Of a stretch of DNA of 64,000 bases, positions 47,125 through 56,034 are shown piece by piece. The DNA is from PALSA-612 sp963776375. GTDB lineage: Bacteria > Actinomycetota > Thermoleophilia > Gaiellales > Gaiellaceae. The notes under the pieces are model-generated. The model was given only the letters and a program-made list of their open reading frames with translations, was not told the origin of the DNA and did no database searches. The position numbers were made by a program, and so were the translations under genes. The first letter of the stretch is position 1. Each line of letters starts with the position of its first letter. The stretch lies in contig CAVZMF010000002.1 in the NCBI GenBank assembly GCA_963776375.1, positions 1,240,001 through 1,304,000 on the forward strand, in the 5' to 3' direction.

Positions 47125-49463
47125 GCCGGCCGTTCCGCTACGTCGGACAGAGCCTCGAGCGGGTCGAGGACCCGCAGCTCCTGCGCGGCCGTGCGCGCTT
47201 CCTCGCCGATGTCCGGCTCCCCGGGATGCTCGAGGTCGCCTTCGTCCGCAGCCCCTTCGGCCACGCGAGCATCGTTCACGTCGACGCCACCGAGGCGCTC
47301 GCGCTCCCGGGCGTCGCCGCAGTCGTCACCGGCTCGGAGCTCGAGGGCGCACCGGAGCTCGTCACCGGCTCCTCACGGCCCGAGGCGGGAGAGTGGCGCC
47401 GGCCGCTGCTCCCGCGAGACCGTGTCCGCTACGTCGGCGAGCCGGTGGCCGCCGTCGTCGCCTCCTCCCGCTACGCGGCCGAGGATGCGTGCGAGCTCGT
47501 GGACGTCGAGTACGAGCCGCTGGCCGCCGTCGTCGACGCGGAGCAGGCACTCGCGCCGGAGGCGCCGCTCGTCCACGAGCAGCACGGCTCCAACGACTTC
47601 GCGCACATCGAGCTCGAGTCCGGCGACGTCGACGCCGCTTTCGCCGCCGCCGACCGGGTCTTCCGCAAGCGCTTCCACTTCGGCCGCACGCATGCTGCGC
47701 CGCTCGAGGCGCGTGGCGGCATCGCCGACTGGTCGGACGACCTCGTCGTCTGGAACTCGACGCAGATGCCCTTCCTCGTCCGCTCGATGCTGGCGGCGTT
47801 GTACGGCCTGCCGGAGACGCGCGTCCGCGTGCTCGTCCCGGCCGTGGGCGGCGGCTTCGGCCTGAAGGTGCACCTGTACGTGGAGGAGGCGATCCTGCCG
47901 CTCCTGTCGCGCCTCGTCGGGGCGCCCGTGAGGTGGGTCGAGGACCGGTACGAGCACCTCGCCGCGAGCGGTCACTCGAAGGAGGTGATCTGCGAGCTCG
48001 AGCTGGCGACGACGGAGGAGGGTCGGTTCCTCGCGATGCGCGGCCGCTTCGTCGGCGACGGCGGCGCGCACCAGGGCCATCCGTGGACGAGCCTCATCGA
48101 TCCGCTCTGCGCCGCCGCCATGCTGCCCGGGATCTACGCGCTCGACGCCGTCCGCTACGAGGTGCATGCGGCCGCCACGAACAAGTGCCCGACGACCGCC
48201 TACCGCGGCGTCGGCTGGACGTCAGGGCATGCCGCGCGCGAGGCGCTGATCGACGACGCTGCCCGGGAGCTCGGCATCGACCCGCTCGAGCTGCGGCTCC
48301 GCAACTGCCTCCCGGACGGCGAGCCGGCCGTCTCGGCGACCGGCTGCCGGTACGACGGCGGCAGCTACGCCGCGTCGATCCGGCGGGCCGGCGAGCTCGT
48401 CGGATACGACGAGCTCCGCGAACGGCAGCGACGACTCCGGGAAGAGGGACGCTACATCGGGGTCGGCTTCAGCCCGTTCGTCGAACAGGGCGGCTGGGCG
48501 GCGGAGATCGCGGCGGACCAGGGCTTCCCCGGCTCGGGCTACCTGGACTCCGTCTCCGTCGGCGTCGAGCCGGACGGCTCCGTCACGTTGGCGACCGGAC
48601 TCCAGTCGAACGGGCAGGGTCACGAGACGACGCTGGCGCAGCTCGCCGCGGACGGCCTCGGTGTCAGGCCTGACGACGTGCGCGTCGTGCAGGGCGACAC
48701 GGCGACGACGGCGTACTCGACCGGCAGCTGGGGCAGCCGCACCGCACTGATCGCGGGCGGCGCAGTGCTACGCGCGGCAGACGACGTGCGGCAGAAGCTG
48801 CTGCGCATCGCGGCGCACGAACTGGAGGCGAACGAGTCCGACCTGCAGATCGAGGACGGAGTCGTCTCGGTTCTCGGCTCGCCCGGTCGATCGCTTTCGA
48901 TACGAGACGTCACGGCGGCGGCCTACGCAGGCCGCGTTCCGCCCGAGCTCGACCCGGCGCTCACCGCCACGCGGAGCTACGACCCCCCGGCGACGTACTC
49001 GAATGCCTGCATCGCCTGCGTGGTCGAGGTCGATGTCGAGACGGGGCGCGTGCGGGTCGAACGGCTTCTGGCGGTCGAGGACTGCGGCACGGTCGTCAAC
49101 CCGATGGTCGTCGACGGGCAGGTGGCGGGCGCCGTGGCGCAGGGGGTCGGAGCCGTCCTCTACGAGGGCTTGCCGTATGCCGAGAACGGGCAGTTCCTGG
49201 CCGGGAGTCTGGGCGAGTTCCTCTATCCGACCGCGCCGGAACTGCCGGACGTGGAGGTCGACCACCTCGAGACGCCCTCGCCGCTCACCGAAGGCGGCAT
49301 CAAGGGCATGGGCGAAGGCGGCCTCATCGGCGCGCCGGCCGCAGTCGTGAACGCGGTCGCGGACGCGCTCGAGCCGTTCGGCGTCCGCATCGACCGCACG
49401 CCGCTGCGGCCCTGCGACGTCCTGGCCTTGATCGACGCCGCACGCGTCCCGGCCGCCTCATGA
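47121..49463 (+). CDS. Molybdenum hydroxylase large subunit (set 2)
   Basis: An intact 780-residue molybdopterin subunit. Landmarks are YVGQSLERVEDPQLLRGRARF, YVGEPVAAVVASSRYAAEDA, VLVPAVGGGFGLKVHLYVEE, NKCPTTAYRGVGWTSGHAA, LQSNGQGHETTLAQLAADGLG and LTEGGIKGMGEGGLIGAPAA with the catalytic Glu. The AYRGVG loop differs from the AYxCSFR of genuine CO dehydrogenase, so it oxidises an aldehyde, purine or other heterocycle. It has the same partners as set 1 but diverged strongly. The GTG overlaps the small-subunit stop (GTGA), and its stop abuts the convergent LLM stop inside a palindrome. Confidence 0.92.
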   Translation: MSRPFRYVGQSLERVEDPQLLRGRARFLADVRLPGMLEVAFVRSPFGHASIVHVDATEALALPGVAAVVTGSELEGAPELVTGSSRPEAGEWRRPLLPRDRVRYVGEPVAAVVASSRYAAEDACELVDVEYEPLAAVVDAEQALAPEAPLVHEQHGSNDFAHIELESGDVDAAFAAADRVFRKRFHFGRTHAAPLEARGGIADWSDDLVVWNSTQMPFLVRSMLAALYGLPETRVRVLVPAVGGGFGLKVHLYVEEAILPLLSRLVGAPVRWVEDRYEHLAASGHSKEVICELELATTEEGRFLAMRGRFVGDGGAHQGHPWTSLIDPLCAAAMLPGIYALDAVRYEVHAAATNKCPTTAYRGVGWTSGHAAREALIDDAARELGIDPLELRLRNCLPDGEPAVSATGCRYDGGSYAASIRRAGELVGYDELRERQRRLREEGRYIGVGFSPFVEQGGWAAEIAADQGFPGSGYLDSVSVGVEPDGSVTLATGLQSNGQGHETTLAQLAADGLGVRPDDVRVVQGDTATTAYSTGSWGSRTALIAGGAVLRAADDVRQKLLRIAAHELEANESDLQIEDGVVSVLGSPGRSLSIRDVTAAAYAGRVPPELDPALTATRSYDPPATYSNACIACVVEVDVETGRVRVERLLAVEDCGTVVNPMVVDGQVAGAVAQGVGAVLYEGLPYAENGQFLAGSLGEFLYPTAPELPDVEVDHLETPSPLTEGGIKGMGEGGLIGAPAAVVNAVADALEPFGVRIDRTPLRPCDVLALIDAARVPAAS

Positions 49464-49469
49464 GGCGGC
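49452..49469. terminator. Perfect palindrome at convergent stops
   Basis: GCCGCCTCATGAGGCGGC is an 18-base perfect palindrome. The two TGA stops (large subunit on plus, LLM on minus) meet at its centre as TCATGA, so both proteins end in Ala-Ala-Ser. It could fold as a bidirectional hairpin, but the loop would be tight and no T-run follows on either side, so a terminator role is tentative. Confidence 0.35.
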
Positions 49470-50468
49470 GAATGTCTCGACAAGGGCGCGATGATTCGCG
49501 ACGATCTCGTCCGCCTCGAGCTGGAACGTCGGCGGGAAGAGGACCGCGACGTCGAGATCGTCCCAGCGGGCCAACTGGGCGCGCACGTCGTCCGGCGTGC
49601 CGGCGATCGCGAAGGTGTCGATCATCTCGTCGCTGACTGCGCCGATCATCGCGCCGGGGTCGCCGGCGGCGGCAGCGGCCCGTATCGCTGCGGCCTCGCG
49701 CTGGAACCCGTGCAGCTCGAACATGACGTCGAAGTACGGGATGACCGAATAGAAGGCGATGTGGTTCCGCGCCCACCGACGCGCCTCGGCGCGGTCGGCT
49801 GAGACCGCCGCGGCTATCGCCGCCGCGCGCTCGACGTCTCCGGGCTCCCTCCTCGCGCGAGCGGCCCCGCGGGCGATGTGCGGCAGTGCGTATTCCCGCA
49901 CGTAGCGCGGCGTCGACAGGACGTTGAAGAGCACGCCGTCGGCGACTTCGCCGGCGAGCGCACACATCCCGCTCTGCACGGCCGCGAGGAAGATCGGCAC
50001 GCGCTCCCGCTGCTGGCGGAGCGAGCGCTGGTACCCCTCGACCGAGTACAGCTCGCCGTCGTAGTCGAAGGTCGAGCCGTCGTACGCGGCCGTCCAGGCG
50101 CCACGCATGACGTCGACGTATTCCCGGATCCGCCGTACCGGCCGCTCGTAGCTCATCCCGTGGAAGCGCCGGTTCCAGTCGGGCGGCCCGGTGCCGAGGC
50201 CGTAGACGAACCGTCCCCCGGAGAGCTCGTCGACGTTCGCCGCGACCAGCGAGGCCAGGATCGGGCTGCGCGCCCAGATGGCGACCCCGGTCCCCAGCCT
50301 GATCCGGGTCGTGCGCGCGGCGATCGCGGTCAGCGGGACGATCGGCTCTCGCTGGATCTCGACATGCCAGACGCTGTCGAGTCCGGCGTCCTCCGCAGCC
50401 ACGCCCAGGTCGACCAGATCGGACAGGGGCATTCCCTCGCCGGCGAGCAGGATCCCGACCTTCGGCAC
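49458..50468 (-). CDS. LLM-class flavin/F420-dependent oxidoreductase
   Basis: A complete 336-residue luciferase-like protein: AAEDAGLDSVWHVEIQRE, RLGTGVAIWARSPILASLVAA, ELSGGRFVYGLGTGPPDW, VPIFLAAVQSGMCALAGEVAD and FAIAGTPDDVRAQLARWDDL. It is last in a four-gene minus operon with two REDY-like proteins and another LLM protein. Its GTG start is three bases after the preceding stop. Substrate and cofactor (F420 or FMN) are not readable. Confidence 0.86.
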   Translation of the reverse strand: MPKVGILLAGEGMPLSDLVDLGVAAEDAGLDSVWHVEIQREPIVPLTAIAARTTRIRLGTGVAIWARSPILASLVAANVDELSGGRFVYGLGTGPPDWNRRFHGMSYERPVRRIREYVDVMRGAWTAAYDGSTFDYDGELYSVEGYQRSLRQQRERVPIFLAAVQSGMCALAGEVADGVLFNVLSTPRYVREYALPHIARGAARARREPGDVERAAAIAAAVSADRAEARRWARNHIAFYSVIPYFDVMFELHGFQREAAAIRAAAAAGDPGAMIGAVSDEMIDTFAIAGTPDDVRAQLARWDDLDVAVLFPPTFQLEADEIVANHRALVETFAAS

Positions 50469-50471
50469 GCG

Positions 50472-50816
50472 CTATCCCCAGTAGCGGCGGCAGAACGAGA
50501 TCTTCAGGTTGGCCGCCTGGTCGGGGTGCTCCGGCCCGTGCTGCGACCAGTCGCGCGTCCAGCGCTCGACGTTCCCCGCCACGACCGGGTCGGACACGAT
50601 CGCCTGCCAGTTGGCGAGGTCGTCCACCGCCATCAGGTCGAAGTGGGTGAACTCCTCCCGTCCCTGGACGGTCTCGGAGACGCGCCAGCAGGAGTAGTCG
50701 AGGATGTGCGGGTTCTGCCGGAAGGCGGGATAGTCGATCTCGCGGATGAAACGTGAGTACTCCTCCTCGTCGAGCTCGCGAGGGGTGTACGTGAGCAGAA
50801 CGAGCTGCTTGGCCAT
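50472..50816 (-). CDS. Small REDY/HapK-like alpha-beta barrel protein
   Basis: A 114-residue protein: LVLLTYTPRELDEEEYSRFI, REIDYPAFRQNPHILDYSC and EEFTHFDLMAVDDLANWQAI. The IDYPxxR segment and the predicted beta-alpha-beta-beta layout point to a dimeric ferredoxin-like fold as in REDY-like proteins and EthD relatives. Such proteins bind small molecules or help cyclise or oxidise products; a catalytic role cannot be shown. It is a paralogue of the next gene upstream (shared R-x-V/I-DYP and D-W-S-Q motifs) and lies between two LLM genes. Confidence 0.65.
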   Translation of the reverse strand: MAKQLVLLTYTPRELDEEEYSRFIREIDYPAFRQNPHILDYSCWRVSETVQGREEFTHFDLMAVDDLANWQAIVSDPVVAGNVERWTRDWSQHGPEHPDQAANLKISFCRRYWG

Positions 50817-50828
50817 GCCTTGCCTCCT

Positions 50829-51143
50829 CTACTCGATGACCTCGCCGTGAATCATCACGGCCTCGGCAACGTACTGCGACCAGTCCTTCAGAAGCTGCTC
50901 GAACTCGGGTAGCGAGCCGAGCGCCCGGTAGGACTCGAGATCGGTGACCTCGATCACCTCCAGGTAGTCGTAGGGAGCCTCGCCGCTCCCGTCGAGCGTT
51001 CCCTCGATCCTCGTCACGGTGTAGCTCGTGATCGCTCCCTGCGCCCGCGCGACCGGGTAGTCGACACGACGGATCCACGCCTCGTATTCGTCTGCGTCGA
51101 CCCCCTCCCGGAGGCGGTTCAGGAAGAACACGCGGTATGCCAT
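50829..51143 (-). CDS. Small REDY/HapK-like alpha-beta barrel protein, paralogue
   Basis: A 104-residue relative of the neighbouring gene: VFFLNRLREGVDADEYEAWI, RRVDYPVARAQGAITSYTV, DYLEVIEVTDLESYRALGS and LLKDWSQYVAE. Both carry DYP near residue 27 and a DWSQ near the C-terminus, so they could form a heterodimeric barrel. The start ATG follows an AAGGAGG-type site (GAAGGAGGTCC) just after the LLM stop. Function is unknown; association with LLM monooxygenases suggests a substrate carrier or partner. Confidence 0.68.
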   Translation of the reverse strand: MAYRVFFLNRLREGVDADEYEAWIRRVDYPVARAQGAITSYTVTRIEGTLDGSGEAPYDYLEVIEVTDLESYRALGSLPEFEQLLKDWSQYVAEAVMIHGEVIE

Positions 51144-51156
51144 AGGACCTCCTTCG

Positions 51157-52137
51157 TCAGAGTCTCGGCAGGACTTCTCGTGCCGTCAGCTCGAGTACCT
51201 CCTCGCCGCGGTCGAGCGGGAAGAGCCAGAGGCAGACCGAGTCGGACCCGGCCTCCAGCAGTCGGCGGATCTTGTCCGCGACCTCGTCGGGGTCGCCCGC
51301 AACAGCGAGATCGTCGATCCACGCCGGCGGCAGGTCGTTGGCAAGGTCGCCGGCCGCGAGCAGCTCCTGCAGCTGCGGCTGGATGCCGTAGACGTCCGAG
51401 AGCGCGTTGTCCGGCATCGCCTCGAGGTAGAAGGCGGTCGCCTCCCGCACCGCCTCGCGGGCGGCGGCCCCGTCGCCGTCGACCGAGTAGAGCACGTAGG
51501 TCGCGACCCTGTGCGGTGCGGACTCCCGGCCCGCGGCGACGGCGCCGTCCGCGATGCGCTCCCGGGCCCAGCGCACGTAGTCGACCCCGGCGAGCACGGA
51601 CAGGACCGAGCCGTCGGCGATCCGGCCGGAGAGCTCGAGCCCCTTCGGCCCGACCATGCCGAGGAAGACGGGCAGCTCCTCCGCAGGCCGATGGGTGAGG
51701 GCGACTCGCTCGAACGTGAACAGGCCGTCGCCGGACAGCTCCTCGCCGGCAAGCAGGCGGCGGAGGCTGTCGACGCATTCCCGCACGGCGCCGAGCGGCG
51801 AGCGCGGCATCAACCCCATCTGCTGGAGCCAGAACGGGACGCCGAGGCCGACTCCGGGCCGAAACCGGCCCGGATGGAGCCTCGACAGCGTCGCGCACTC
51901 CATCGCCAGCAGCGCGGGGTGGCGCGTCACGGCCGAGGCGACGCCCAGACCGACCGGCAGCTCCTCGGTCGCGGCCAGCGCGGCCGCGATCCCGGCGAAG
52001 GCACCGGTGAAGAAGCAATCCTCCGAGAACCAGAGCTCGCCGAATCCGAGCTCCTCGGCCCGCCGCGCAGTACGCACGATGCGCTCCGGCGGCATGTGGC
52101 TCCCGAGCACGATGCCGACGGGCGGCCGCTCAGACAC
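51157..52137 (-). CDS. LLM-class flavin/F420-dependent oxidoreductase
   Basis: A complete 326-residue protein: RAEELGFGELWFSEDCFFTG, LGVASAVTRHPALLAMECATL, LHPGRFRPGVGLGVPFWL, LPVFLGMVGPKGLELSGRIAD and VAGDPDEVADKIRRLLEAG. It heads the four-gene minus operon that ends at 49458. The start is GTG 52137; a 31-codon reading frame upstream (52130-52225) overlaps it by eight bases and may be a short leader gene. Substrate is unknown. Confidence 0.86.
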   Translation of the reverse strand: MSERPPVGIVLGSHMPPERIVRTARRAEELGFGELWFSEDCFFTGAFAGIAAALAATEELPVGLGVASAVTRHPALLAMECATLSRLHPGRFRPGVGLGVPFWLQQMGLMPRSPLGAVRECVDSLRRLLAGEELSGDGLFTFERVALTHRPAEELPVFLGMVGPKGLELSGRIADGSVLSVLAGVDYVRWARERIADGAVAAGRESAPHRVATYVLYSVDGDGAAAREAVREATAFYLEAMPDNALSDVYGIQPQLQELLAAGDLANDLPPAWIDDLAVAGDPDEVADKIRRLLEAGSDSVCLWLFPLDRGEEVLELTAREVLPRL

Positions 52138-52225
52138 GTGTCTCTCTCAGCTCCGCGGCAGCGGCGAGGACGGCCTCGACGAGAGCGTCCTGCCTGATCA
52201 GCCGACTGCCGACGACGCCGGACAA
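52130..52225 (-). CDS. Possible 31-residue leader peptide
   Basis: A TTG-initiated frame runs 31 codons (beginning LSGVVGSRLIRQ) and stops inside the LLM start region, the same coupling style as other operon genes here. TATAGT (52237-52232) sits six bases before the TTG, so a leaderless transcript could begin at this codon. There is no homology signal I recognise, and chance is possible. Confidence 0.25.
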   Translation of the reverse strand: MSGVVGSRLIRQDALVEAVLAAAAELRETRV

Positions 52226-52263
52226 GGAACAACTATAGGCCGCGGGCGCCATAGAGTTCGCGC

Positions 52264-53999
52264 GTGGCCGACCGGTTCGATCCGTTCACGATCGAGATCC
52301 TGAAGGACAAGCTCGCGGCCACGGCCGACGAGATGGGCGTCGTGCTCGCGCGGACGAGCATGAGCCCGATCGTGTACGAGGTGCTCGACTTCGCGTGCGG
52401 CATCACGGACGCCCATGGGCGGGTGGTCGCGCAGACGAACGGCCTGACGCTCTTCACCGGCACCTTCGGCCCTCAGGTGCAGAGCGTGATCGACCGGCGC
52501 GGCCTGGAGAACCTGCGCGAGGGCGACGTCTTCGCGACGAACGTGCCCTACGACGGCGGCACCCACACGTGCGACGTCTGCCTCGTCAAGCCGATCGTGC
52601 TCGACGGCCGCGTCCTCGCCTTCGCGGTCTCCGTCACCCACTGGATCGAGATCGGCGGCGCCGTTCCGGGCAGCATCTCCGCCGGACGCGACCGAGATCT
52701 ACCAGGAAGGGCTGCAGCTGCCCGGCGTGCGCATCTACGACAGCGGACGACGGAACGAGGCGATCGTCGAGCTCATCGCCGCGAACATCCGGCTGCCGCG
52801 CACGGGTCTCGGCGACCTCAACGCCGGGGTCGCCGCGGTCTCGATCGGCGAGCGCGCGGCGTGCTCGAGGCCTGCGAGCGCTACGGCGCCGAGCTCGTGC
52901 TCGCCGCCTTCGCCCGGGTGCTCGAGCACGGCGAGCAGTCCGCCCGTGAGGCGCTGCGCCGGATCCCCAACGGCGTCTACCGGGCGGAGGACGTCATCGA
53001 CGGCGACGGCGTCTCCGACGAGCTGCTGCCCATCGTCGTCACGGCCACCGTCGGCGACGACTGGATCCACGCCGACTTCACCGGGTGCGCGCCCGAGGCG
53101 GCGGGCCCGGTCAACTGCTCGACCGGCGCCCTGCTCTCCGCCTGCAAGACCGTCGTCCGGGCGATCACCGATCCGCAGGCGCAGGTCGAACGACGGCTTC
53201 TTCGCACCCTTCTCCCTGACCGTGCCGCCCGGGACGGTGTTCAGCGCGCAGCCGCCCGCCCCCACCGGCTGGTACTACGAGGGAGCGGCGTGCGCGAACG
53301 ACCTGCTCTGGAAGGCGCTGGCGCCGGTGTGCCCGGACCGCCTCGGCGCCGGCTCCTACACGAGCCTCTGCTGCTCGTACATCGTCGGCCGGGACGCCGA
53401 GACGGACGAGCTGTTCGTGCTCGCCGAGCCCAACGTCGGCGGCTGGGGCGGCAGCGCCGTCGGCGACGGCGAGAGCGCCCTGATCGCCACGACCGACGGA
53501 GACACCTACAACTTTCCGGTCGAGGTCGTCGAGTCGCGCTTCCCCGTCCTCGTCGACCGCTACGAGCTCGACGTCGCCGCGGGCGGCGGCGCCGGCCGCC
53601 ACCGGGGCGGATTCGGCGTCGTGCGCCAGTACCGCGTCCACGGGGCACGGGACGCGTACGGCTACGGGTCGCTGGGGCTGTCGCGGCGTCGGCCGTGGGC
53701 TCTCGCCGGCGGCGCTCCGGGCTCGAACAACTACCTGGAGTACGTGCGCGGCGACGAGGTCGCCCGGCACGGCCGCGTGGCGCGGGTGGCGCTCGCCGAC
53801 GGCGACGTCGTCCGCTCCGTGACGGCCGGCGGGGCCGGCTTCGGCGATCCGCGCGAGCGAGACCCGGAGCGCGTCCGTGCGGACGTGATCGACGGCTACG
53901 TGACGCTCGGCGGCCGCGCGAACCGAGTACGGCGTCGCGCTCGACCCGCTGACGCTCGAGCTCGACGCGGTGGAGACGTCCCGGCTCCGCAACGCATGA
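52264..53999 (+). CDS. hyuB: Hydantoinase/oxoprolinase B-type subunit (pair 3), frameshifted
   Basis: About 578 residues in five collinear segments: FDPFTIEILKDKLAATADEMG, REGDVFATNVPYDGGTHTCD, HWIEIGGAVPGSIS, then RIYDSGRRNEAIVELIAANI, DFTGCAPEAAGPVNCSTGAL, NVGGWGGSAVGDGESALIAT and RHRGGFGVVRQYRVHG. Frame changes occur near 52685, 52860, 53190 and 53925. The GTG start is six bases after TAGAGT (52252-52257), so it may be leaderless. Unlike pairs 1, 2 and 4, HyuB precedes HyuA. It overlaps HyuA by ATGA at 53996-53999. Confidence 0.83.
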
Positions 54000-56034
54000 C
54001 CCTCCGACTGGCGACGGACATCGGCGGCACGTTCACGGACCTCGTCGCCTTCGACGAGGCCACCGGGACGCCGACCGTGGCGAAGGCGTCCACCACGCCG
54101 GCCGATCTCCCCGCGGGCGTCATGGACGCCGTCCGAGCCGCGAACGTCGAGCTGGCCGACGTGGCCGAGCTCGTCCACGGGACCACGGTGGTCATCAACG
54201 CGCTGACCGAGCGGAGCGGCGCCCGAACGGCGCTCGTGACGACCGCGGGCTTCCGCGACGTCCTCGAGATCGGCCGGGGCAACCGGCCCGACATGTACAA
54301 CCTCGTGTCGCGCAAGCCGCCGCCGTTCGTGCCCCGGCGGCACCGCTTCGAGGTTCGCGAGCGCGTCGACCGCCGGGGAAACGTGCTGGTTCCGCTCGAT
54401 CTCTCGGACCTCGGTGCCGCTGTCGACGTCTGCCGGCAGGACGCGATCGAGGCCGTGGCCGTCTGTCTGCTCCACTCGTACGCGCATCCGTGCCCACGAG
54501 GAGGCGGTGCGCGACGCGCTGCGGACCGCGCTTCCGGAGGTCACCGTGACGATCTCGTGCGAGATCACCCGCGAGTGGCGCGAGTACGAGCGGTCGAGCA
54601 CGGCCGTCCTCAACGCCTACGTCCAGCCGACCGTGGAGCGGTACCTCGAGGAGCTCGAGCGGCGGCTTCGCCTGGGGGGCCTCAGGGGCCCGATGCGGAT
54701 CGTGCAGTCGAACGGCGGCACGACGTCCGTCCGCAACGCGCGGCGCCGGCCGATCAACCTCGTGGAGTCCGGCCCGGCCGCGGGCGTGATCGGGGCGGCG
54801 CGGCTCGGGGAGCGAATCGGGGAGCCGAACGTGCTCTACCTGGACATCGGCGGGACCACGGCAAAGTGCTCGTTGATCGCGGACGGCCGCCCGCAGACGA
54901 CCACGGAGTACCGGATCGAATGGCGGCCGGACTACGCCGGCTATCCGGTGCTGGCGCCGGTGGTGGACATCGTCGAGATCGGTGCCGGTGGCGGATCGAT
55001 CGCGTGGGTGGACACCGGCGGGTCGGTCCGCGTCGGCCCCCGGAGCGCGGGCGCCGATCCCGGCCCCGCGTGCTACGGACGGGGCGGCACCGAGCCGACG
55101 GTGACCGATGCGAAGCTCACGGCGGGCGTGCTCGACCCCGACTACTTCCTCGGCGGACGGGTTCGGCTCCGGTCCGAACTCTCCGAGCAGGCGCTGCGCG
55201 CGCTGGGCGAGCCGCTCGACCTCGAGCCTGCCGAGCTGGCGAACGGGGTCATCAGGCTGGTGAACGCCAACATGATCAGCGCGCTCAAGCTCGTCTCCGT
55301 CCGGCGGGGGTTCGATCCGCGCGACTTCGTGCTCGTCGCCGCCGGCGGCGGAGGTGCGATGCACGCGGCGGCGCTGGGCGCCGAGCTGCAGGTGAAACAG
55401 GTCGTCGTGCCTCCCTATGCCGGCGTCTTCTCGGCCTGGGGCATGGGCCTCAGCGAGGCGCGGGCGGACGCCGCCCAGACGCGTCTCGCCCAGCTCTGTG
55501 CGCCGAGCGCCGAAGAGCTGGGCGAGACGTTCTCGGCGCTGGAGGACGAGGTCATGGGCCAGCTCGTCGCGGAGGAGATCGAGCCCACGTCGATCCGGTG
55601 CGAGCGAAGCGCCGACATGCGCTATCGCGGCCAGGAGCACGCAGTGCGCGTTCCCGTTGCTCCCGGCGCCGTGTCGGCGGAGAGGGTGGAAGAGGACTTC
55701 CATGCGCTTCACCGGCAGAAGTACACGTTCGACCTTCGAGGGCGACCCGGTCGAGGTCGTCACCTGCCACGTCTCGGCGTTCGGACGGCGGCCGTCGCTG
55801 CCGCCGCCCGCTGCGCCCACGACGGGTGCGGCTCCGGCTCCGAAGGGTCGGCGCCGGGTCGACTTCGACGCCGACGGCGTCCACGAGGCGCTCGTCTACG
55901 ATCGCTCGCTGCTCCCGGCCGGTTTCGAGGCTCCCGGCCCGCTCGTCATCGAGGACGAGACGACGACGGCGCTCGTGCACGTGGGGCAGACGCTCGAGGT
56001 CGACGAGGCCGGCAACCTCGTCGTCCACGTCTAG
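53996..56034 (+). CDS. hyuA: Hydantoinase/oxoprolinase A-type subunit (pair 3), frameshifted
   Basis: About 678 residues. ATDIGGTFTDLVAFDEATG, VHGTTVVINALTERSGART, a frame change near 54492, then VQSNGGTTSVRNA, LDIGGTTAKCSLI, EIGAGGGSIAWVDTGG, SAGADPGPACYGRGG and GFDPRDFVLVAAGGGGAMHA. A second change near 55738 precedes EGDPVEVVTCHVSAFG and the usual C-terminal DETTTALVHVGQTLEV. It is the ATP-using partner of the HyuB just upstream. The TAG stop shares CTAG with the stop of the convergent SIS gene. Confidence 0.85.
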
